A DNA stretch of 64,000 nt from Bacillota bacterium (GTDB lineage Bacteria; Bacillota; Clostridia; Christensenellales; SZUA-584). Position numbers and translations under genes: made by a program. Position 1 is the first letter of the stretch; each line of letters opens with the position of its first letter. Below are positions 58,506 to 64,000 of this stretch, in pieces. The notes beneath the pieces were generated by a model. That model saw nothing but the letters and a program-made list of their open reading frames with translations, made no database searches and was not told where the DNA came from. The stretch spans positions 1 through 64,000 of the forward strand of contig JAEZHF010000072.1 in assembly GCA_023416745.1 (NCBI GenBank), read 5' to 3'.

Positions 58506-61172
58506 ATGGCAAAAGAGTTGGCCAAGGTTTACGAGCCCAAAGAGGTGGAACAGAGGCTGTATGACGAATGGCAGGAAAAAGGTTATTTCCACGCCGAGAT
58601 AGATAAAGATAAGAAGCCGTATACCATTGTGATTCCGCCGCCAAACATCACGGGGCAGCTGCACATGGGACACGCGCTGGACAATATGATGCAGGACGCC
58701 ATCATCCGGACCAAGCGAATGCAGGGGTACTGTGCACTGTGGCTTCCGGGCACCGATCACGCGAGCATCGCGACGGAGGTCAAGATCGTCGATAAGCTGC
58801 GCGAAGAAGGTACGTCGAAAGAAGAGCTGGGACGTGAGAAGTTTATTGAACGCGCATGGGAGTGGCGGGCGCAATACGGCGGGCGCATTGTGGAACAGCT
58901 CAAGAAGCTGGGCTCCTCGTGTGACTGGGAACGCGAGCGTTTCACGATGGACGAGGGCTGTAACCGGGCGGTCAACGAGTTCTTCGTGCGGTTGTATAAT
59001 AAAGGTTTGATTTACAAGGGTGATCGCATCATCAACTGGTGCCCCGAGTGCGAAACGGCACTGTCGGACGCCGAAGTGGAATACGCGGAGCACGATTCGC
59101 ATCTGTGGCACATCCGCTATCCCGCGGAGGATGGCAGCGAAGGTATCGTCGTGGCGACCACGCGGCCCGAGACGATGCTGGGCGACACCGCTGTGGCGGT
59201 AAACCCCAAAGACAAACGGTATAAGCATCTGGTGGGCAAGAACGTGATACTGCCCATCATGAACCGGCCCATCCCGGTCATCGCGGACGATTATGTGGAC
59301 GCGTCCTTCGGCACCGGCGCGGTAAAGATCACGCCTGCGCACGACCCCAATGACTTTGAGGTGGGCGAGCGGCACAACCTGCCCGTGATCCGCGTCCAGG
59401 ACGACCGTGGCTACATCAATGAAAACGGCGGAAAATATGCAGGCGTCAAGAAGGAACTGGCGCGTGTGCAAATCGTCGAGGAATTGCAGCAGCTGGACCT
59501 GATGGTCAAGATCGAGGACTACAAGCACAACGTGGGACACTGCTACCGCTGTGACACCACGGTGGAGCCCATCGTGTCCAAACAGTGGTTCGTGGCGATG
59601 AAGAGCCTCGCGGAACCCGCCATCGCGGCTGTCAGAAATGAGGACATCAAGTTTGTGCCCAAGCGCAGTGAAAACGTGTATTTCAACTGGCTCGAGAACA
59701 TCCGCGACTGGTGCATCTCGCGCCAGTTGTGGTGGGGGCACCGCATACCGGCTTTTTACTGCACCAGCTGCGGCACGATGGTGGTGAACACCGAGATGCC
59801 CGACGTGTGCCCAAACTGCGGACATACACAGTTCACTCAGGATGAGGACGTGCTGGACACCTGGTTCTCCAGCGGCCTGTGGCCTTTTTCGACGCTGGGT
59901 TGGCCGGACAAGACGCCGGAGCTGGAATACTTCTACCCGACCAACGTACTGGTGACGGGTTACGACATACTGTTCTTCTGGGTGGCGCGGATGATCATGT
60001 CCGGCCTAGAGTGCATGGGTGAGAAACCTTTTGAGTATGTGAGCATCCACGGCCTGGTGCGTGACGCACAGGGCCGCAAGATGAGCAAGTCGCTGGGCAA
60101 CGGCATCGACCCGCTGGAGCTGATCGACGAATACGGCGCGGACGCACTGCGCTTCAGCCTCGCGGCGGGGGTGCGTATCGGCGGCGACCTGCGCTTCTCC
60201 AACGACAAGGTGCTGGCGGCGCGCAACTTCGCCAACAAGATATGGAACGCGGCTCGCTTCGTAATGATGAACACGGGCGACGAAGTGAAGCCCATCGACG
60301 AGACACGCCTCGATATCGCGGATAAATGGATGCTGTCCCGCCTGACCGACATGGCGGAGGACATCACGTCGCTGATGGAGCGGTTCGAGCTGGGCATGGC
60401 GGCGCAGAAGCTGCACGACTTCCTGTGGAGCGAGCTGTGCGACTGGTACATTGAGATGGCCAAACCGCGCCTGACGGGAGAGGATGAGGCGGATAAGCAG
60501 ACGGTGGTGTCTGTGCTGAACCACGCATTGGTAGTCACGATGAAGCTGCTGCACCCGTTCATGCCGTTCATCACGGAGGAGATATTCCAGACGCTGCCGG
60601 GTACTCAAGGCAGCATCATGGTGTCCGTATGGCCGACCGCGGAGAAGAAGTATAAAGCTGAGGAGAAGGCGATGGAAGCTGTGATGGAGATGATTCGCGG
60701 CATCCGCAACATCCGTGCTGAGATGTTTGTGCCAGCGAACAGGAAAGCTAAGCTGCTGCTGCTCACTTCGCCCGAAGCCAGGACGGACTATGAGATGTGC
60801 GTGCAGTACATCGAACGGCTGGCAACCGTTTCGGAAACCGTATGGATCAGCAACAAAGCAGATGTTCCCGCCAACGCCGTATCGGTCATTGGCACAGGTG
60901 CAGAAGCGTTCGTTCCCCTAGGCGACCTCATTGATATTGCCACAGAAATCGAGCGGCTTGTGGCGGAGGAAGCACGGCTGAATGGCGAGATTACGCGTGC
61001 GACAGGTAAACTCTCTAACGTTGGTTTCACAGCCAAAGCCCCTGCCACAGTGGTTCAGCAGGAGCGCGACAAGGTAGCCAAATACCGCGAACAGTTCGTT
61101 GCTACCCAACTGCGGCGCAGTAAGCTGCAGACCCACCTTGAAGGCCAATGGTTTGTGGAGACCACGGAATGA
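58506..61172 (+). CDS. valS: Valyl-tRNA synthetase
   Basis: An 888-residue class I synthetase. It has PPPNITGQLHMGHALDN with the HIGH site (near residue 50), an editing domain (TTRPETMLGDTAVAV and DASFGTGAVKITPAHDPND), KMSKSLGNGIDP (near 524), the anticodon domain and a C-terminal coiled coil (IATEIERLVAEEARLNGEIT). AAGGAGAG precedes ATG 58506. Controlled by the T-box upstream. folC starts inside its stop codon. Confidence 0.97.
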   Translation: MAKELAKVYEPKEVEQRLYDEWQEKGYFHAEIDKDKKPYTIVIPPPNITGQLHMGHALDNMMQDAIIRTKRMQGYCALWLPGTDHASIATEVKIVDKLREEGTSKEELGREKFIERAWEWRAQYGGRIVEQLKKLGSSCDWERERFTMDEGCNRAVNEFFVRLYNKGLIYKGDRIINWCPECETALSDAEVEYAEHDSHLWHIRYPAEDGSEGIVVATTRPETMLGDTAVAVNPKDKRYKHLVGKNVILPIMNRPIPVIADDYVDASFGTGAVKITPAHDPNDFEVGERHNLPVIRVQDDRGYINENGGKYAGVKKELARVQIVEELQQLDLMVKIEDYKHNVGHCYRCDTTVEPIVSKQWFVAMKSLAEPAIAAVRNEDIKFVPKRSENVYFNWLENIRDWCISRQLWWGHRIPAFYCTSCGTMVVNTEMPDVCPNCGHTQFTQDEDVLDTWFSSGLWPFSTLGWPDKTPELEYFYPTNVLVTGYDILFFWVARMIMSGLECMGEKPFEYVSIHGLVRDAQGRKMSKSLGNGIDPLELIDEYGADALRFSLAAGVRIGGDLRFSNDKVLAARNFANKIWNAARFVMMNTGDEVKPIDETRLDIADKWMLSRLTDMAEDITSLMERFELGMAAQKLHDFLWSELCDWYIEMAKPRLTGEDEADKQTVVSVLNHALVVTMKLLHPFMPFITEEIFQTLPGTQGSIMVSVWPTAEKKYKAEEKAMEAVMEMIRGIRNIRAEMFVPANRKAKLLLLTSPEARTDYEMCVQYIERLATVSETVWISNKADVPANAVSVIGTGAEAFVPLGDLIDIATEIERLVAEEARLNGEITRATGKLSNVGFTAKAPATVVQQERDKVAKYREQFVATQLRRSKLQTHLEGQWFVETTE

Positions 61173-62284
61173 AATATATCCACATTGCGGGCACCAACGG
61201 CAAGGGGTCCGCAGCCGAATACATCTATCAGATCATCATGGCGGCGGGGGAAAACGCGGGTTGCTTCACCTCGCCGCATCTCGTTTCGCCCACGGAGCGA
61301 ATGCGCGCGAATGGTCAGGAAATCAGTGTGGCGGAGCTGGATGCGTTGCTGAAAGAGGTGGAGCTAAAGAAGCTGGCGGTGAACGGTTCGCTGTTCGCAG
61401 CGTATACGGCGGCGGCTCTGCTGTGGTTTGAGCGAATGGGGCTTGAATATGCTGTGCTGGAAACAGGCCTTGGCGGACGGCTCGACCCGACCAATGTGGT
61501 GACACCTGAAGTGTCTGTGATTACGTCCATCGGATACGACCACATGGATGTGCTGGGAGGCACCCTTGAAAAAATCGCGTCAGAAAAAGCGGGAATAATT
61601 AAAGAAGGTGTGCCGGTAGTGTCCGCACGGCAGCTGCCCGAAGCGGAATTGCTAATACGCAAAACCTGTGCGAAAAAAGGGTGCGCCCTGGATTATGTAG
61701 ATAATGTGAAGGTACTGGATTCCTCGCTGATGGGTCAGACGTTTGAATCAGGCGGGCGGCAGTATCACATACGCGGTATTGGCGAGATGCAGCCGGAGGC
61801 CGCGGCGCTAGCCGCTTTGGCCGCGCGCGAGATGGGCTTCGGCGAGTATGCGATACAAAAAGGCCTAGCCCGCACCGTCATACCCTGTCGCACGCAGTAT
61901 ATTCCCGGCACGCCGGACATGCTGCTGGACGGCGCGCACAACGGTCCGGCAGTCGCCTCTCTGTGCCGCACGCTGGATAGACTCTTTGCAGACAGAAAAA
62001 AGGTGCTGCTTTTTGCCTGCATGAAGGATAAGGATTACGCCGGCATGGTGGAACAACTGGCTGCACGTTTTGAGCGGGTTTTAGTGACCAGTGTTGACAC
62101 GGCCCGCGGGGCAGATATAAATATATTGGAAGATATGTTCTGCAGGCATAGCATTAGTGAAGCCATCAGTGAACCGCTTTTAGCCTATGAAAAAGCGAAG
62201 GAAGACGCTCGGACAAAAGACAATCTTTTGGTCGTCTGCGGTTCTTTTTATCTGGCAGGTAAGATACATTGTATTCTGAACTGA
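61169..62284 (+). CDS. folC: Folylpolyglutamate synthase / dihydrofolate synthase, short N-terminus
   Basis: A 371-residue Mur-ligase-type enzyme adding glutamates to folate. The protein begins MKYIHIAGTNGKGSAAEY, already at the ATP loop. Relatives carry about 40 residues before it. Other sites are TSPHLVSPTERM, LETGLGGRLDPTN, ITSIGYDHMDVLG, SEKAGIIKEGVPVV and LLDGAHNGPA. ATG 61169 overlaps the valS stop (ATGA), so the shorter form looks genuine and is translated from valS mRNA. The partner order valS-folC is common in Firmicutes. Confidence 0.9.
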   Translation: MKYIHIAGTNGKGSAAEYIYQIIMAAGENAGCFTSPHLVSPTERMRANGQEISVAELDALLKEVELKKLAVNGSLFAAYTAAALLWFERMGLEYAVLETGLGGRLDPTNVVTPEVSVITSIGYDHMDVLGGTLEKIASEKAGIIKEGVPVVSARQLPEAELLIRKTCAKKGCALDYVDNVKVLDSSLMGQTFESGGRQYHIRGIGEMQPEAAALAALAAREMGFGEYAIQKGLARTVIPCRTQYIPGTPDMLLDGAHNGPAVASLCRTLDRLFADRKKVLLFACMKDKDYAGMVEQLAARFERVLVTSVDTARGADINILEDMFCRHSISEAISEPLLAYEKAKEDARTKDNLLVVCGSFYLAGKIHCILN

Positions 62285-62298
62285 CATCAGCACATACT

Positions 62299-62319
62299 AG
62301 AGCCGAAATGGGCTCTTTT
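62299..62319 (+). terminator. Terminator after folC
   Basis: AGAGCC and GGCTCT form a 6-bp stem with a six-base loop, followed by TTTC. Confidence 0.65.
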
Positions 62320-62344
62320 CTTATGAAAAATAGTATGGCCCATG

Positions 62345-62374
62345 TTGACATACGCACCTCATCGATGTTACTAT
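62345..62374 (+). promoter_or_regulatory. Promoter of the 2-oxoacid dehydrogenase genes
   Basis: TTGACA (62345-62350), 18 bases, then TACTAT (62369-62374), upstream of the E2 gene. Confidence 0.5.
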
Positions 62375-62450
62375 ACAACATATACGGTGTTACTTTTTAT
62401 CATTAATGAGCATAATATTTGCAATATACATGTTAATTGGAGGATCGACA

Positions 62451-63788
62451 ATGGCTGTTGGAGTGATAATGCCCAGGCAAGGGCAGTCCGTGGAAAGCTG
62501 CATCATCGAGCTGCGCGTTAAAGAAGGCGACAAGGTGAACGTGGGGGACATTCTTTTCGGCTACGAGACCGACAAAGCGTCGTTTGAGGAGGAAAGTCCG
62601 GCGGCGGGCATTGTACTCAAGCTGCTCGTCAATGACGGGGATGATGTGCCGTGCCTCGATACGGTGCTGGTGATCGGCGATGAAGGAGAGGATATTTCTG
62701 CTCTCGTTCCGGGCGGTTCAGCTCCGGCAATTGTTAAGGAAGAAGCAAAACCAGAAGCCGCTCCTGCGGCGTCGGCGGCAGTCGCTGCTCCGGTGTCAAC
62801 AGCTACGGCGGACAGCGGCTTGAAAATATCGCCCCGCGCCAAAAACGAAGCGGAACGGCAAAACCTCGATTTGTCCAAAGCGGTGCCCACCGGCCCGAAC
62901 GGCCGAATCACCGAACGCGATGTGATGGTGCTGGCGGAAAAGGGCTACAAGGTGACCGCAGCAGCCGCGCTGGACTATGCAGGCGGCAAAGAAGGTTCCG
63001 GCCTCGGCGGCGCTGTGACCACATCGGATCTTTCGGCGGAGGCTCCGGCTGCTGCTTCTGTGCCGGCGGCAGCATCAATTATGTCTGAAGCAGAATATAC
63101 GGATACCAAGTTGACGAATATCCGAAAAGTGATCTCGAAGTCGATGCACGCGTCTTTGGCGGAGCTGGCGCAGCTCACCAACCACACCAGCTTCGACGCC
63201 ACGGCTATACTCGCTTTCCGCGAACGCGTTAAGGCCAATGCAGAAAAGCTGGGTCTGCCCAACATCACGCTTAATGACATCATACTGTACGCGGTGTCCC
63301 GAACGCTGAAAAAGCACCCCGATCTTAACTCGCATTATCTGAATGGCGATACAATGCGGCATTTCTCGCAAGTGAGCCTTGGCATGGCGGTGGATACTGA
63401 GCGCGGTCTGCTGGTTCCCACGCTTTTTGGCGCGGACACGCTGTCGCTGGCGGATATCTCCCGTAAGGCTAAGGAACTGGCGGTCAGCGCACAGTCCGGA
63501 CGCATCTCGCCCGACCTGCTGACCGGCGGTACATTTACCATCAGCAACCTCGGCGCCATGGGCATCGAAATGTTCACGCCCATCATCAACCCCCCGCAGA
63601 CGGGAATCCTTGGTGTGTGCAGCGTGGTTTATAGCCAGAAGAAGGTGGGGGATAGTTTTATCACCTATCCGGCGATGGGTCTGTCACTGACGTACGACCA
63701 TCGTGTGGTGGACGGCGCGCCCGCCTCCCGATTCCTGAAGGACTTGTGCGAGGCGCTGGAAAACTTCGATATACTGCTTGCAAAATAA
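62451..63788 (+). CDS. Dihydrolipoamide acyltransferase (E2) of a 2-oxoacid dehydrogenase complex
   Basis: A 445-residue core enzyme. The lipoyl domain (1-75) has the modified lysine in FGYETDKASFEE (Lys 42). An Ala/Pro linker leads to a peripheral-subunit-binding domain (KISPRAKNEAERQNLDLSKA) and, after a second Ala-rich linker, the acyltransferase domain with YDHRVVDGAPASRFL (catalytic His/Asp). ATG 62451 follows GGAGGA; the in-frame start at 62406 precedes that site. E3 follows, but no E1 genes precede it, so the substrate (pyruvate, acetoin or branched-chain) is undecided; E1 may lie beyond E3. Confidence 0.9.
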   Translation: MAVGVIMPRQGQSVESCIIELRVKEGDKVNVGDILFGYETDKASFEEESPAAGIVLKLLVNDGDDVPCLDTVLVIGDEGEDISALVPGGSAPAIVKEEAKPEAAPAASAAVAAPVSTATADSGLKISPRAKNEAERQNLDLSKAVPTGPNGRITERDVMVLAEKGYKVTAAAALDYAGGKEGSGLGGAVTTSDLSAEAPAAASVPAAASIMSEAEYTDTKLTNIRKVISKSMHASLAELAQLTNHTSFDATAILAFRERVKANAEKLGLPNITLNDIILYAVSRTLKKHPDLNSHYLNGDTMRHFSQVSLGMAVDTERGLLVPTLFGADTLSLADISRKAKELAVSAQSGRISPDLLTGGTFTISNLGAMGIEMFTPIINPPQTGILGVCSVVYSQKKVGDSFITYPAMGLSLTYDHRVVDGAPASRFLKDLCEALENFDILLAK

Positions 63789-63800
63789 GAGGTGACAACC

Positions 63801-64000
63801 ATGGTATATGATCTGATCGTGATCGGCGGCGGCCCCGCCGGTTATCTGGGGGCGGAGCGTGCGGGGCATGCGGGGCTCAAAACGCTGGTGTTCGAGCAGC
63901 GCAGCCTCGGCGGCGTGTGCCTGAACGAAGGCTGCATCCCCACCAAGACGCTGCTGTATGCCGCCAAGCTCAAAGACGGCGCGGCGCACGGCGAAGCATT
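63801..64000 (+). CDS. lpdA: Dihydrolipoamide dehydrogenase (E3), N-terminal fragment
   Basis: The first 66 codons before the window ends. They read MVYDLIVIGGGPAGYLGAER (FAD loop) and GGVCLNEGCIPTKTLL, the redox disulfide (Cys 40 and Cys 45) of lipoamide dehydrogenases. AGAGGTGA is the ribosome site, and E2 ends 12 bases before. It belongs to the E2 operon; the rest is outside. Confidence 0.93.
   Translation, partial: MVYDLIVIGGGPAGYLGAERAGHAGLKTLVFEQRSLGGVCLNEGCIPTKTLLYAAKLKDGAAHGEA

Noticed and set aside
1..64000. CRISPR array, prophage, tRNA or rRNA genes
   Set aside because: I found no regularly spaced repeats, phage structural genes, tRNA cloverleaf or rRNA sequence on reading the window.

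Overview
The window looks like chromosome of a Gram-positive (monoderm) bacterium of the Bacillota, most likely Clostridia. I see strong AGGAGG-type ribosome sites, TTGACA-17-TATAAT promoters, extended -10 promoters (TGGTATAAT), a T-box in front of valS, an mtrB (TRAP) gene, and a type IV pilus locus with no PilQ secretin. GC is moderate and rather even. I cannot name a genus; a Christensenella-like lineage is only a guess. The window is almost all chromosomal. The only mobile DNA is the 5' end of an IS3-type transposase at the left edge. I saw no rRNA, tRNA, prophage or CRISPR array.

Layout. 1-5500: IS edge, a small ThiS/MoaD-like protein, trmL, then pgk-tpiA-gpmI and a small P-loop protein. 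5600-9020: thrC, a DUF503 protein, trpS and a HAD phosphatase in one tight operon. 9150-11700: a Gly/Cys-rich small protein, rmuC, and a DUF2975/XRE/35-aa unit. 11760-17650: an ApbE flavin transferase lipoprotein, a duplicated-domain lipoprotein, a type II NADH dehydrogenase with a DoxX-like membrane tail, and a polyprenyl diphosphate synthase. This set recalls the flavin-based extracellular electron transfer locus of Listeria. 17650-23700: creatininase-like protein, long SDR, ferritin, cold-shock protein, GNAT, metallophosphoesterase and an ABC transporter pair without a binding protein. 23800-30100: dnaE, recQ, mtrB, a small domain protein and a thioesterase. 30190-36600: NagD-like HAD, SDR, an active/inactive patatin pair, DeoR regulator, tadA and a degenerate GGDEF/HD-GYP protein. 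36700-45000: zinc alcohol dehydrogenase, TIM-barrel isomerase-like protein, a CoA-disulfide-reductase-like flavoprotein with its ArsR regulator and an archaeal-type ornithine cyclodeaminase homologue, a small lipoprotein, a YfcC permease and a WYL regulator. 45060-55430: a complete-looking type IV pilus operon read leftward (pilB-T-C-A-D, minor pilins, pilM-N-O). 55600-64000: lipoprotein, DUF3810 and PrsW membrane proteins, T-box-valS-folC, and the start of a 2-oxoacid dehydrogenase operon (E2, then E3 cut by the window edge).

The main candidates for a second look are the minimal electron-transfer-like locus, the Gly/Cys-rich repeat protein, the pilus operon with a pilin-like beta-repeat protein, several pseudoenzymes (patatin, rhodanese, GGDEF/HD), and two genes (the 41993 lipoprotein and pilC) that lack an ordinary start codon where their ribosome site and conserved N-terminus require one. 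All functions are inferred from reading sequence and remembered family motifs; no database search was run.
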